64,000 bases of DNA from Sulfurimonas sediminis (GCF_014905115.1 NZ_CP041235.1:1302001-1366000); one strand, 5' to 3'. Counted from the first letter of the stretch, positions 17,595 through 26,710 are shown. Numbers and translations are program-made. Notes: a model not told the origin generated them from the sequence alone.

Positions 17595-18551
17595 ATGAAA
17601 TTTTTTTTATTTTTATTTGTTTTCTTGCTTTGTCTGCTCCGTGCCGAATCCATAGATACAAACGCATCGTATCTTGATACTGCGCATAAAATAATTTCTG
17701 ACAAAGTCACAGGCTATTCAGATACCCTTGATCAGACAATCAGCAAATTGTTCACAGGAAAAAAAGCACAAAATGCCTATGATGATTTTTTTAAAAATGA
17801 AAAATATTTCAATGAAACAGAAAAATCATTTGTCAGTGTAAACCTCAATACTCAATTTCAGTCAAAATACAGAGAAAAAACCACACTTAACATAAATGCC
17901 AACATTGCTTTGCAAAGAACAAACCAAAAACTTAATCTTTTTGTCTCAGGTATAAATGAAAATAAAAAAATAATAGACAAGAATGCTCCCACGGAACTTG
18001 GACTCAACTATTTCAGAGCAGACAGGTACAATATACAAAGCAGATATTCAATCGGAGTCAGGGGGTTTTATCCCTTTATCAGAGCACGCTATTATAAGAT
18101 TTTTGCTGCAAAAAGTTGGAAGATCGAACCGATGCAGCTTTTTGAGTATTCAAGCAAGGATGCTTTTAAAGAGAGTACGTTCATCTATTTTGACAAAACA
18201 CTTGCTGACAAATCACTTCTGAGGGTTACGCTGCAAAGAGAGACACAAACAAAAATCAAAGGAATGGACTATGCTGTTTCAACACAATATTACTGGAATT
18301 TTTACAAAAAAAATATTCTGAGCATCTCTGAAATATTGTCTGGAAACACAGAATATACAACAGAGACTTCTACACGAAAATACAGTGGCATCAATAACTA
18401 TGCCACAGTCTTGACTTTTAGAAAAAACATATGGAAAAAATGGTTTTTTTATCAAGTCAGCCCCTCTGTGAATTTTCACAAAGAAAATGACTACAAAGCA
18501 AATTATGCGATTGCATTTTTAGTCAATCTTTATTTTGGTGATTTTGACTGA
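17595..18551 (+). CDS. Putative outer-membrane beta-barrel protein, unknown function
   Basis: A 318-residue protein with a signal peptide (about 1-17, ending LLRAES), a short helical stretch and then about 230 residues of alternating hydrophobic/polar strands rich in tyrosine, lysine and arginine that end in an aromatic strand (AFLVNLYFGDFD), as outer-membrane barrels do. I recognise no family. It stands alone on the plus strand downstream of the palindromic element, convergent with the polyamine genes. Confidence 0.6.
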   Translation: MKFFLFLFVFLLCLLRAESIDTNASYLDTAHKIISDKVTGYSDTLDQTISKLFTGKKAQNAYDDFFKNEKYFNETEKSFVSVNLNTQFQSKYREKTTLNINANIALQRTNQKLNLFVSGINENKKIIDKNAPTELGLNYFRADRYNIQSRYSIGVRGFYPFIRARYYKIFAAKSWKIEPMQLFEYSSKDAFKESTFIYFDKTLADKSLLRVTLQRETQTKIKGMDYAVSTQYYWNFYKKNILSISEILSGNTEYTTETSTRKYSGINNYATVLTFRKNIWKKWFFYQVSPSVNFHKENDYKANYAIAFLVNLYFGDFD

Positions 18552-18554
18552 GAT

Positions 18555-19694
18555 TTACGAAAGTCTTCTTTTGTAATCTTCATAGCCAAATTCTTTGATA
18601 AGCTCCATCGTTCCATTTTTGCGTTTAATCACCAAAGAAGGCAGTTTTACTCCGTTAAATGTAGTGTTCTTTACAAAAGTATAATGAATTTGATCCTCAA
18701 ATATCACAGTATCGCCTACATGTAAAGGGGAATCAAAAGAGTAGTCACCCATAATATCACCGGCAAGACAGGTATTGCCTCCCAAACGGTAGGTATATTT
18801 TTTTTCATCTGCAAGACCTGCACCTCTTACTTCGGCACGATAGGGCATTGCCAGTGTATCAGGCATATGTGCTTCTGCTGATGTATCCAAAATGGCTATA
18901 TTCATGCCGTTTTGAAAAACGTCCAAAACAGTGGACTGCAGATAGCCTGTTTCCCAGCCAACAGCCTCCCCCGGTTCCAAATAGACATCAACATCATATT
19001 TTTTACGAAATCCTTTGATTATCCAAATAAGTTTTTCAATATCATAGCCTTTTTTTGTAATATGGTGCCCTCCGCCGAAATTAACATATTGCAAATTTTT
19101 CAGATATCTGCCGAATTTATCTTCAAAAGCCGCTAAAACCTGTTCAAGCGCATCTACATTTTGCTCACACAGTGCATGAAAATTCAGTCCGTCTATCTTT
19201 TCAAGCAGTTTTTCATCAAAATTTTGCAGAGTTGTTCCCAGTCTGCTGTACAAGCCACAGGGGTTGTATATATCGACCGGGGAAGAGGAGACTTCAGGGT
19301 TTACTCTCAGAGAAACATGAATATTTTTGTTTATTTCTTTGACTTTCCAAATATATCTTTCCAATTGCTTTGGAGAATTAAAGACTATATGATCAGATAT
19401 TTTGGCTATTTCTTCAATCTCATCATCTTTATATGCCGGAGAATATGTATGCACTTCTGCATCCGGATTGTATTTGCAAAACTCTTCACGCGCAAGTTTT
19501 GCCTCATACAGACCACTGGCTGTACAGCCTTTTAAATATTTAGCCACCAGCTCAAAAGTACTCCACATTGCAAAGCCCTTCAATGCAAGAATAATTTTGG
19601 CACCGCTTTGCTGCTGGACATATTCCAGAGTTTTTAAATTTCTTTCTAAAAGAGCTTCCTCACATACATAACACGGTGTTTTTATTGGATTCAT
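18555..19694 (-). CDS. nspC: Carboxynorspermidine decarboxylase
   Basis: A 379-residue fold-III PLP decarboxylase. The N-terminal lysine that binds PLP is in ILALKGFAMW, the glycine-rich phosphate loop is in NFGGGHH, and LEPGEAVGWETG and the NTCLAGD motif form the active site. It removes CO2 from carboxy(nor)spermidine to give spermidine or norspermidine. It lies 4 bases downstream of the carboxynorspermidine synthase gene, its pathway partner. Confidence 0.93.
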   Translation of the reverse strand: MNPIKTPCYVCEEALLERNLKTLEYVQQQSGAKIILALKGFAMWSTFELVAKYLKGCTASGLYEAKLAREEFCKYNPDAEVHTYSPAYKDDEIEEIAKISDHIVFNSPKQLERYIWKVKEINKNIHVSLRVNPEVSSSPVDIYNPCGLYSRLGTTLQNFDEKLLEKIDGLNFHALCEQNVDALEQVLAAFEDKFGRYLKNLQYVNFGGGHHITKKGYDIEKLIWIIKGFRKKYDVDVYLEPGEAVGWETGYLQSTVLDVFQNGMNIAILDTSAEAHMPDTLAMPYRAEVRGAGLADEKKYTYRLGGNTCLAGDIMGDYSFDSPLHVGDTVIFEDQIHYTFVKNTTFNGVKLPSLVIKRKNGTMELIKEFGYEDYKRRLS

Positions 19695-19698
19695 TTAC

Positions 19699-20880
19699 TT
19701 ATTCTAGTTCTTGAATTTTCCATGGAAGTCCCTGTTTATTAAGCTCCTCCATAAAAGGATCAGGATCAAACTCTTCCATATTATGCACACCTGTTTTATA
19801 CCAGACTTTTTCAAGCATCAGTTTTGCACCTATCATCGCCGGAACTCCCGTCGTATATGAAACTGCCTGAGAATTTACTTCTTTGTAACATGCCTCATGG
19901 TCACTCACCTGATAAATGTAGATTTTTTTCTTTTTGCCGTCTTTTACACCCTCTGCCACAATACCGATATTTGTTTTTCCTTTTGTACGAGGGCCAAGTG
20001 AAGCTGGATCAGGAAGCAGTGTTTTTAAAAACTCTATAGGAATGATTTTCTGCCCGTTATGCTCAACAGGTTCAATACCCAGCATACCGACATTTTGTAA
20101 ACACTGCATATGCGTAAGATAACTCTCTCCAAAGGTCATAAAAAACCGAATACGCTTGAGTCCTTTTATATGTTTTACCAGTGATTCCATCTCTTCATGA
20201 TAAAGCAGATAGGAATCTTTAGGCCCTACTTCAGGATAATCCCACACCATTTTTATCTCCATCGGCTTTGTCTCTATCCATTGCCCGTTTTCCCAGTATC
20301 GTCCGTTTGCAGAAACTTCACGGAGGTTGATTTCAGGGTTGAAATTTGTCGCAAAAGGGTAGCCGTGATCTCCTGCATTACAGTCAAGTATATCTATAGT
20401 GTGAATTTCATCAAAATAGTGTTTTTGCGCATAGGCACAAAAAACATTTGTCACGCCCGGATCAAAACCGCTTCCAAGCAGTCCCATGATACCTGCTTCA
20501 TGAAATGCTTTGTCTTTTTCCCACTGTAATTTATACTCAAACTTTGCCTCATCGGGATGTTCATAGTTTGCCGTGTCAAGGTAGTCTGTTTTTGTTGCGA
20601 TACAGGCATCCATTATGGTCAAATCCTGATACGGCAATGCCACATTGATTACAATGTCTGCCCGTACCTTGTTTATTAATTCAATTATTTCCTGGGTATT
20701 GTCGGCATCAAGAGCAAAGGTCTCTATATCTGCATCAGGCAGTTCTGCTCTGATGGCATCGCATTTTGATTTTGTTCTGCTTGCAAGTACAATTTTTCCA
20801 AAAACATTTGCATTTTGTACACATTTATGCACAACTACCCGACTTACGCCACCTGCACCTATTATTAAAGTTGTCTTCAT
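19699..20880 (-). CDS. Carboxynorspermidine synthase (saccharopine dehydrogenase family)
   Basis: A 393-residue NADPH-dependent reductive condensing enzyme with the N-terminal Rossmann motif TTLIIGAGGVSRVV, then the LASRTKSKC and the LLGSGFDPGVTNVFCAYA segments typical of the carboxyspermidine dehydrogenase branch. It joins aspartate semialdehyde to a diamine, after which NspC decarboxylates the product. The chosen ATG has a GGAG Shine-Dalgarno about 7 bases upstream; a TTG-type start 7 codons earlier is less likely. Confidence 0.9.
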   Translation of the reverse strand: MKTTLIIGAGGVSRVVVHKCVQNANVFGKIVLASRTKSKCDAIRAELPDADIETFALDADNTQEIIELINKVRADIVINVALPYQDLTIMDACIATKTDYLDTANYEHPDEAKFEYKLQWEKDKAFHEAGIMGLLGSGFDPGVTNVFCAYAQKHYFDEIHTIDILDCNAGDHGYPFATNFNPEINLREVSANGRYWENGQWIETKPMEIKMVWDYPEVGPKDSYLLYHEEMESLVKHIKGLKRIRFFMTFGESYLTHMQCLQNVGMLGIEPVEHNGQKIIPIEFLKTLLPDPASLGPRTKGKTNIGIVAEGVKDGKKKKIYIYQVSDHEACYKEVNSQAVSYTTGVPAMIGAKLMLEKVWYKTGVHNMEEFDPDPFMEELNKQGLPWKIQELE

Positions 20881-20881
20881 T

Positions 20882-21253
20882 CTAATTCTCCCTAAAAGCA
20901 TCTGCTAATGTAAAAATCCATATCATAAGTGTAACCAACAAGCTCAGTAAAACCAGAGTTGCTCCGGCATCTTTTGCCTGTTTTGCCAAAATATGGTACT
21001 CATTGGTCACCAGATCCACAACTCTTTCAACGGCACTGTTTGCAACTTCTGCCAACACAGGGATAAACAGTGAGATAAAAAGTATACTTGAGTGGACAAA
21101 GTCTACAGGTAAAACCCAGGCAACAACTCCCATCACCAAAAGCATGAAAAGCTGCCACTTAAATGATGTTTCGTTCTTTACTATATCTATAAAACCCTCT
21201 ACTGCATACATACCGTTTCTGTAAAGATTGTGTTTTGGTTTATTCAGCTTCAT
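20882..21253 (-). CDS. dgkA: Diacylglycerol kinase
   Basis: A 123-residue membrane protein with three hydrophobic helices and the DgkA signature E-V-A-N-S-A-V-E-R-V-V-D, which carries the catalytic glutamate. It phosphorylates diacylglycerol to phosphatidic acid, returning lipid released by membrane turnover. It overlaps the end of the upstream transporter-acyltransferase gene by 14 bases, suggesting a small phospholipid-salvage operon. Confidence 0.93.
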   Translation of the reverse strand: MKLNKPKHNLYRNGMYAVEGFIDIVKNETSFKWQLFMLLVMGVVAWVLPVDFVHSSILFISLFIPVLAEVANSAVERVVDLVTNEYHILAKQAKDAGATLVLLSLLVTLMIWIFTLADAFREN

Positions 21254-23069
21254 ATTTTTCTCTCATTTTTAAAATTATCTCTTGTAACTCTTTTGCTTTT
21301 GTGTTTATCGGCAGAGGATTTCCAAAACAGATTTTAACTTCTCTGCGCTTAAAAATATTCCTTTTTGCATCTTTTGGCTTGTATTTTGCAAAAGAACTGC
21401 CAAATATCCCCTTTCCTATATAAAAAGGAACGATGACACCCTCATAATCATTCGGAATTAACTCATACCCTCTTTTAAACTCATGAATGTTTCCGTCTTT
21501 TGATATTTCTCCTTCTGGAAAGAGTGCTACAACACTCCCTTTTTGTAATCTTTTATGCGCTTCTTTTATGGCATCTTTAAAGGCTCTGGGTGAGAGAGGA
21601 ATTGCTTCTCCTTTTTTAAAAATCGGATGAAAAAATTTCCAGTTATATATATCTTTGTCCATCATATAGTTTATGCGTCTTTGCAAAGGAAGCTGCAGTA
21701 AAATCCAGTCAAGCCAGCTTACATGATTGCCAAGCAGCAACACAGCTTTATCCTGCGGAATATTTTCCAGACCGATATAAATATATTTATGCCTGAGTGC
21801 TGCAAACAGACCCATGAGTGAAAAAAACATCTCGATAACATATCTTTTATAGAGCTTTCGTATCAAATAAAGGCCGACAAAACCCATAAAATAAAAAAGC
21901 AACTCCGCATTCATCCCAAAATATGCAAATATCGTTGTAAGCAGTAAAAAAGTAAACATAAAAATATTTTGTATAAAATTGTTTGCCGCTAAAATAATCC
22001 CAAGATGCACACGTGAAGCCAGGTACTGAATTCTTGCATTTAACGGCACCAGAATAAATGCCGCAAAAATACCAAAGAGTGTAAACATAACTGCAATAAG
22101 TGTCATAGAGTGCAAAAACGGCACACTAAAAACTATAAGTGTAATAAGTGTTGCCCCTATCCCCGCCAAACCGACATTGATATAAAATCTTGAAAGTTTT
22201 GCAACCATAATGGAGCCGATAACAATGCCAATACCTGCAAGCGCCATCACACCCTGAACATAGATAGTGTTGGTTACATGTAGCTCATCTTTTGCATATT
22301 CCCCAAACACAGCCAAAACAACCTGTGATATAGACCAGAAAAGACTGAGTGCGATAATCGCATCAAAAATTTCTCTGTTTCTTCTGACTGTTTTAATGTT
22401 TCTGAACAAATAGACACCGCTCACATACTTTTTTAAGCGAAAATCCCGTTTGCTCGCTTCTATCATTTTATTTGGCAGTTTGGAGGCCAAAAACCATTCG
22501 ATAATCGAACCAATCACCAAAAGCCAGCCCAAAGGAGCAACAGCCTGTAATATTTGCGATTGTGTCACTAAAGAATCATCATACATTCCCTCAAATAAAA
22601 CCGTATAAAAAATAATACCGCCGAGAATTGCAACGGTTGTGATTGCCTGAACAGCACTGTTGGCACTGCTGAGAAATTTCACACCAACTAACTCTTTTAT
22701 ATAGCCGTATTTCGCCGGGCCGTAAATTGCACTTTGCATTGCAAGCAAAAAGGTTAAGATAAATGCAAAAACAAAATACCCATGATAATAGGCATAGGTA
22801 ATACCAAGGGTAATAATAACCGCAAAAAGAGCAGCATACTCCATGATTTTGTTTTTGGCAAATCTGTCTGCCAAGAAACCCGAAGGAGAAAAAATCAAAA
22901 TAAAAGGAAGCAAAACCAGGGCATTGACGATTGCTGTCAAGACAATTTGTGTACTGCCGTCATAAACCTTGAATATCGTATTTTGTATAATGATTTTGTG
23001 CCCAAGATCGGTAAAAGCATTGAGAAAAACCACTGCAAGATAGTTGATAACACCTGCTATTTTAAACAT
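21240..23069 (-). CDS. MFS (LplT-like) transporter fused to PlsC-type acyltransferase
   Basis: A 609-residue fusion. The first 400 residues are a 12-helix major-facilitator transporter resembling the lysophospholipid flippase LplT; residues from about 420 form an acyltransferase with the HX4D box (GNHVSWLDW) and the FPEGEISKDG box. The fusion suggests import of lysophospholipid and its immediate re-acylation. E. coli does this with separate LplT and Aas proteins, and here the acyl-ACP synthetase part is absent. Overlap with dgkA downstream and 8-base overlap with the upstream gene imply one transcript. Confidence 0.88.
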   Translation of the reverse strand: MFKIAGVINYLAVVFLNAFTDLGHKIIIQNTIFKVYDGSTQIVLTAIVNALVLLPFILIFSPSGFLADRFAKNKIMEYAALFAVIITLGITYAYYHGYFVFAFILTFLLAMQSAIYGPAKYGYIKELVGVKFLSSANSAVQAITTVAILGGIIFYTVLFEGMYDDSLVTQSQILQAVAPLGWLLVIGSIIEWFLASKLPNKMIEASKRDFRLKKYVSGVYLFRNIKTVRRNREIFDAIIALSLFWSISQVVLAVFGEYAKDELHVTNTIYVQGVMALAGIGIVIGSIMVAKLSRFYINVGLAGIGATLITLIVFSVPFLHSMTLIAVMFTLFGIFAAFILVPLNARIQYLASRVHLGIILAANNFIQNIFMFTFLLLTTIFAYFGMNAELLFYFMGFVGLYLIRKLYKRYVIEMFFSLMGLFAALRHKYIYIGLENIPQDKAVLLLGNHVSWLDWILLQLPLQRRINYMMDKDIYNWKFFHPIFKKGEAIPLSPRAFKDAIKEAHKRLQKGSVVALFPEGEISKDGNIHEFKRGYELIPNDYEGVIVPFYIGKGIFGSSFAKYKPKDAKRNIFKRREVKICFGNPLPINTKAKELQEIILKMREKYEAE

Positions 23070-23784
23070 TTTCTTCTTGTGCTAAAAGCGTACTCCATCC
23101 TTCATAATAGCCCTGCTCTTTTTTTATTGCTTCAAAAAGTTCATTGACAACTTTTTTTACTTCCTCTCTTGTCACAGCATGTGTTTTAAGCAGAGCCACA
23201 CCGTTTTCAAACTCTTCACTGCTTATCTCATCTTTAAAACTAAAACCTTCAAGGGATAAAGAGTTTAAAAATTTATTCTTTTGTGTAGGTGTATCAAAAG
23301 AGACATAATGCTCTACAGCTCTTGGAATTTCCAGATCATCCCCCTCTTCTTCAAGTAAAAAAATAATTTTTTCACTCTTTATATGACACAGTTCAAGTTC
23401 ATTTGGAGCAAGATTTTTATAATGAAAGTCCCATTTTGTATCACGGACTACGCTGCTTTCATATATATAGTTTGCATCCTTGAGTAAATTTGTTACAATT
23501 GAATCCAAACCTTTGGAGTCAAGCGCATAAAAATAAAGTTCACTCCAGCCATCCACAGCCCTCGAACCCACATATTTTGCTTTGTCATCATGTTCCAATG
23601 CTATGATCAGGGACTCTTTGACATCCAGATACTCTTCAAAGCCTTCCGCACTCTCATCCAAAGCATCAAACTTTATAAACACACTGAACAGCCATCCATA
23701 CTTGTTACTGTAGCCATAGGCATGCAAATCAATTTCTATAAATACTTTTTTTCCGTCTTCGTTTCTTATAAATATTTCTCTCAT
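23062..23784 (-). CDS. DUF695 plus RraB-like domain protein
   Basis: A 240-residue protein. The first half (residues 1-135) resembles DUF695, and the second half (from about 138, ...HYVSFDTPTQKNKFLNSLSLEGF...) resembles RraB, the regulator of RNase E. The two domains are known to occur together. RNase E itself is not typical of Campylobacterota, so the RNase-regulating role may not apply here. It is the first gene of the minus-strand lipid operon. Confidence 0.6.
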   Translation of the reverse strand: MREIFIRNEDGKKVFIEIDLHAYGYSNKYGWLFSVFIKFDALDESAEGFEEYLDVKESLIIALEHDDKAKYVGSRAVDGWSELYFYALDSKGLDSIVTNLLKDANYIYESSVVRDTKWDFHYKNLAPNELELCHIKSEKIIFLLEEEGDDLEIPRAVEHYVSFDTPTQKNKFLNSLSLEGFSFKDEISSEEFENGVALLKTHAVTREEVKKVVNELFEAIKKEQGYYEGWSTLLAQEENV

Positions 23785-23836
23785 AGACTCTCAATCTCTT
23801 TTTTTCTTTATTATATCAAAGATTCTTCTTTTAAAT

Positions 23837-23851
23837 CGATAATAATTATCA
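23837..23851. promoter_or_regulatory. Fur-box-like operator upstream of porin
   Basis: CGATAATAATTATCA matches the 7-1-7 Fur consensus TGATAATNATTATCA at 14 of 15 positions and is a perfect 6-1-6 palindrome (GATAAT A ATTATC). It lies about 30 bases before a TATAAT box (23881-23886) and about 90 bases before the porin ATG, where a repressor would be expected to bind. The minus-strand gene starting at 23784 is also close enough to be affected. Confidence 0.7.
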
Positions 23852-23880
23852 CAATTAAGATTAGTTTTAAAATAAAAGTA

Positions 23881-23886
23881 TATAAT
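23881..23886 (+). promoter_or_regulatory. -10 box of porin promoter
   Basis: TATAAT, 58 bases upstream of the porin ATG. No good -35 hexamer is visible at 16-18 bases, which is usual for sigma-70 promoters in this phylum, where the -35 region is weakly conserved. Confidence 0.5.
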
Positions 23887-23943
23887 TTCTCCATTCAAAA
23901 AGGTTTTGATATTCAATATCACAATCAACAAAAAGGATTAAAA

Positions 23944-25149
23944 ATGAAAAAGTCAAAAATCTCATTCGCCTTAGCGAGTATGTTATTAGTAAGCAGTGCC
24001 TCATTCGGGGATGATAAAACAGATATTCTTAAACTTCAGCAGGAAGTAAAAGACCTCAAAGAAATGACACAGATTCTTGTTGATGAAACAAGTGATTTGA
24101 AAACCGGTTTTAATTATACCAAAGTTGATGAAAAAAAGCGATATACAGGTTTGGGTAGTGCTGCATCTAAAGTTTACTACTCAAAATCACCGTTAAGTAT
24201 CGGTGGATATGGCGAAATGTATTATTCAAGCAGCCAAAAAGGTGGTTCTGAAACACAGATAAAAAGATTCATTACATATTTTGGATATAAATTTTCTGAC
24301 AATATCATCTTAAACTCGGAAATTGAATACGAAGGTGGCGGTGTAAAAGCTACAAGTACAGGTGCTACCGGTGATACAGTGGCCGTTGAATTTATGTACC
24401 TTGACTTCATAGGAAACAAAAACTTCAATGCACGTCTTGGTAATTTTCTTGTTCCTATGGGTTTAATGAATGAGCAGCATGAACCGACACTTTTTACAAC
24501 GATCCAGCGTCCAAACACAGCGAAATATGTTATTCCGACAACATGGAACAGTTCAGGCGCAATGCTTTACGGTGAAATTGCAGAGGGTATAGAGTATAAG
24601 GCTTCCATTGTCACAGCACTGCAGATTACAGATACCGGAGACAAATGGGTAAGAAACGGCCGTGGCAGCGGGCGTTTGGTAAAAAATCCGGATGCAGCAG
24701 GACAGGTAAGAGTTGATTACACAGGAACAAGTGGTTTGCTTATCGGTGCTTCATCATATTTTTCCAAAGATCTGTTTATGTTTGATGTTCACCTTGATTA
24801 TAAAATAGGCAATGCCAGAGTTTATGGTACCTATGCACAAAATAAAAGAGTAGATACCAATGCAAGTCAACAGGTGACAGCCAACTATGGCGGTTTCTTA
24901 AATGCAAGTTACAATATTGCTTCTTTGATAGGCACTGACAAAAAAACACCTCTTTTTGTGCAGTATGAACGATACAACCCTCAGTCAGAGGTAAGTAACG
25001 GGAGTACGGCAGGTGATGCTATAACAGATGTGACGCTTGGAATCAACTTTTTTCCACATGAGCAGGTAGTCCTTAAAGCTGAGTATGTTATCTCAGATAA
25101 TGTAGCTACAGGGAACATCACCGGCATATCTTTAGGTTTTGTTTTTTAA
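23944..25149 (+). CDS. Outer-membrane porin with N-terminal coiled coil (OprO/P-like)
   Basis: A 401-residue protein with a clear signal peptide (residues 1-22, ...SSASFGDD), a short coiled coil (about 24-50), then a 16-18-strand-type barrel rich in glycine and aromatic residues, ending in the canonical aromatic terminus ...GISLGFVF. The ATG has AAGGA 6 bases upstream. A Fur-box-like operator precedes it, and it opens a run of redox genes, so it may supply metal ions or let a small electron carrier through the outer membrane; the substrate is not visible in the sequence. Confidence 0.75.
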   Translation: MKKSKISFALASMLLVSSASFGDDKTDILKLQQEVKDLKEMTQILVDETSDLKTGFNYTKVDEKKRYTGLGSAASKVYYSKSPLSIGGYGEMYYSSSQKGGSETQIKRFITYFGYKFSDNIILNSEIEYEGGGVKATSTGATGDTVAVEFMYLDFIGNKNFNARLGNFLVPMGLMNEQHEPTLFTTIQRPNTAKYVIPTTWNSSGAMLYGEIAEGIEYKASIVTALQITDTGDKWVRNGRGSGRLVKNPDAAGQVRVDYTGTSGLLIGASSYFSKDLFMFDVHLDYKIGNARVYGTYAQNKRVDTNASQQVTANYGGFLNASYNIASLIGTDKKTPLFVQYERYNPQSEVSNGSTAGDAITDVTLGINFFPHEQVVLKAEYVISDNVATGNITGISLGFVF

Positions 25150-25178
25150 AAAACATTCAGACATATTTTCTCCTTTAT

Positions 25179-25210
25179 GGGGTTTTGCGGCAATTTTACT
25201 GCAAAACCCC
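25179..25210 (+). terminator. Terminator after porin
   Basis: A 10-bp perfect stem (GGGGTTTTGC / GCAAAACCCC) with a 12-base loop, followed by an A/T-rich tract, 30 bases after the porin stop. It would separate porin from the FMN-binding gene unless read through. Confidence 0.8.
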
Positions 25211-25218
25211 AATTATTT

Positions 25219-25227
25219 TGCTAGAAT
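25219..25227 (+). promoter_or_regulatory. Extended -10 promoter of FMN-binding gene
   Basis: TGCTAGAAT, an extended -10 (TGnTANAAT) placed 31 bases before the ATG of the FMN-binding gene and just after the porin terminator. No -35 is visible because the terminator occupies that space. Confidence 0.45.
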
Positions 25228-25257
25228 TTTAAAAATAAATATTTAAAGACTTAAACT

Positions 25258-25779
25258 ATGAAATATATTTCACTATTTATACTGTTATTAACACAACAAT
25301 TATCAGCACAACTCCTTGTGTCTCCCATTGATGCAATGAAAGAGAACTTTGATCGCAACGCAACAATTACCAAAAAAAATATTCTTCTGACACATGACAA
25401 ATTTAAAACAATACAAAAAAATGCAGGCGTAAAACTTACTACAAAAATTTACAGAGTTTATATAGCCAAAAAAAATGGAAAAATACTGGGATATGGTGTA
25501 CTTGTCAACAGAAAGGTCCGTTCCAAGAATGCGGTCACACTCTATTTCTTCAAAGACTCTGTTTTACAGGGAATAGAAGTCATTGCCTTTAATGAAACGC
25601 TGGAATATCTTCCGCCAAAAAGATGGACACAGCAGTTTGAAAACAGAAAAACCGACAAGGTATTAAAACTTAATCGGGAGATAACAAATATCTCAGGGGC
25701 AACAATGAGCGCAAAAAGTCTTACAGACGGTTCGCGTATAGCATTTGCCATATACAACATGCTGTATAAGGACAAATAA
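25258..25779 (+). CDS. Secreted FMN-binding domain protein, covalent flavin carrier
   Basis: A 173-residue protein with a signal peptide (1-17, ...QQLSAQ) and an FMN-binding domain. The flavinylation motif ISGATMSA is complete; Thr149 in SGAT should be joined to FMN by ApbE, which is encoded 2 kb downstream on the other strand. Such domains (as in NqrC, RnfG, PplA) pass electrons outside the cytoplasm. It is followed, with no gap, by two membrane proteins and a multiheme cytochrome, pointing to a periplasmic electron-transfer chain. Confidence 0.85.
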   Translation: MKYISLFILLLTQQLSAQLLVSPIDAMKENFDRNATITKKNILLTHDKFKTIQKNAGVKLTTKIYRVYIAKKNGKILGYGVLVNRKVRSKNAVTLYFFKDSVLQGIEVIAFNETLEYLPPKRWTQQFENRKTDKVLKLNREITNISGATMSAKSLTDGSRIAFAIYNMLYKDK

Positions 25780-26262
25780 TTGCGTTTTACTCTTATAAAA
25801 AATCTAAAGAAAGACTCTACTATCAAGCCTATGCTCAACGGGTTGCTTATCTTCATGCTTTTCTATTTTGCTGCTGAAGTATTTGTGGATTATAGCAACT
25901 TTGGTCTTTCCTACGAACAAGTAAAATTTACACTTTTTGGAGATGAAGAAAACTTTTTAGAACCCATTTCTCAAGCTTCGTTTTTAGAATATATTCATAC
26001 TAAAATATTTTTTATGATGATGATACTCCTCACCCTCAGTGCTGTGTTTATTCGCTTGAGTTCCAGGGAGAGCTTAAAATTTTTCTGTCTGAACAGTGTT
26101 ATGATAAGTGCCCTTACTATGCTTATAACACTTCCTCTTGCATATTATACAAGTCCTTTTTTTACATATATCTATTTATTGACATATTATGTATGGCATT
26201 TGTGTGCATTTTACATGGTTTTGCATTCTTTATGGAGTCTTAATTTTGCAAAAAGCATATAA
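25780..26262 (+). CDS. Four-helix membrane protein with transmembrane histidines
   Basis: A 160-residue protein with four hydrophobic helices (about 20-36, 70-90, 102-122, 128-150). Histidines sit at helix edges (YIHTKIF; VWHLCAFYMVLH), spaced so that they could bind b-type heme. The gene begins with TTG directly at the end of the FMN-binding gene. I do not recognise the family; by context it is the likely quinol- or heme-linked membrane part that exchanges electrons with the flavoprotein. Confidence 0.55.
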   Translation: MRFTLIKNLKKDSTIKPMLNGLLIFMLFYFAAEVFVDYSNFGLSYEQVKFTLFGDEENFLEPISQASFLEYIHTKIFFMMMILLTLSAVFIRLSSRESLKFFCLNSVMISALTMLITLPLAYYTSPFFTYIYLLTYYVWHLCAFYMVLHSLWSLNFAKSI

Positions 26263-26692
26263 CTTTGCCATATTTTATTTTATTCTCTTTTCACTGCTGC
26301 TGCTTCTGAGCAGTAGTGTTCTTTTTGCATCCAAAATCGGCTTTACAACCGAAGGTGTCCTAACATACTATCTTGGAAATGAGACACTTTTCATTGCACC
26401 TAAAACACCAGGCGGTATACTTAAAATTGTTCTGCCGCATATTTTTGCTTTTGGACTTTTTGTCATGGTTACAGTACACTTTTTACTCTTTACACACAAA
26501 AAAAGAACCAAAGAACTGCAACTGCTTACATCTGCTCTGTTTATTCTCTCATTTTTGGAAATCTTCACTCCATTTGCCATTATAAACGGTTTTGAGTCGC
26601 TTGCATTCTTAAAAATATTTTCATTTTTTTTCTTTGAAGTTGTCATACTCTATACTTTGTTTATACTCTTTAAAAGTATTTTATATGATTAA
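26246..26692 (+). CDS. Second four-helix membrane protein with transmembrane histidines
   Basis: A 148-residue protein starting at a TTG that has GGAG 8 bases upstream and lies inside the end of the previous gene; an earlier start would overlap much further. It has four helices, and the pattern H-x12-H in LPHIFAFGLFVMVTVHFLLF could hold heme b. It looks like a divergent partner of the preceding gene. No named family recognised. Confidence 0.55.
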   Translation: MQKAYNFAIFYFILFSLLLLLSSSVLFASKIGFTTEGVLTYYLGNETLFIAPKTPGGILKIVLPHIFAFGLFVMVTVHFLLFTHKKRTKELQLLTSALFILSFLEIFTPFAIINGFESLAFLKIFSFFFFEVVILYTLFILFKSILYD

Positions 26693-26710
26693 TTGGCTAC
26701 AATATTTGTT

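Noticed and set aside
23590-23943. Upstream extension of the porin reading frame by 118 codons
   Set aside because: The extension lies antisense to the DUF695 gene and across the promoter; the ATG at 23944 has a good Shine-Dalgarno and opens directly into a signal peptide.
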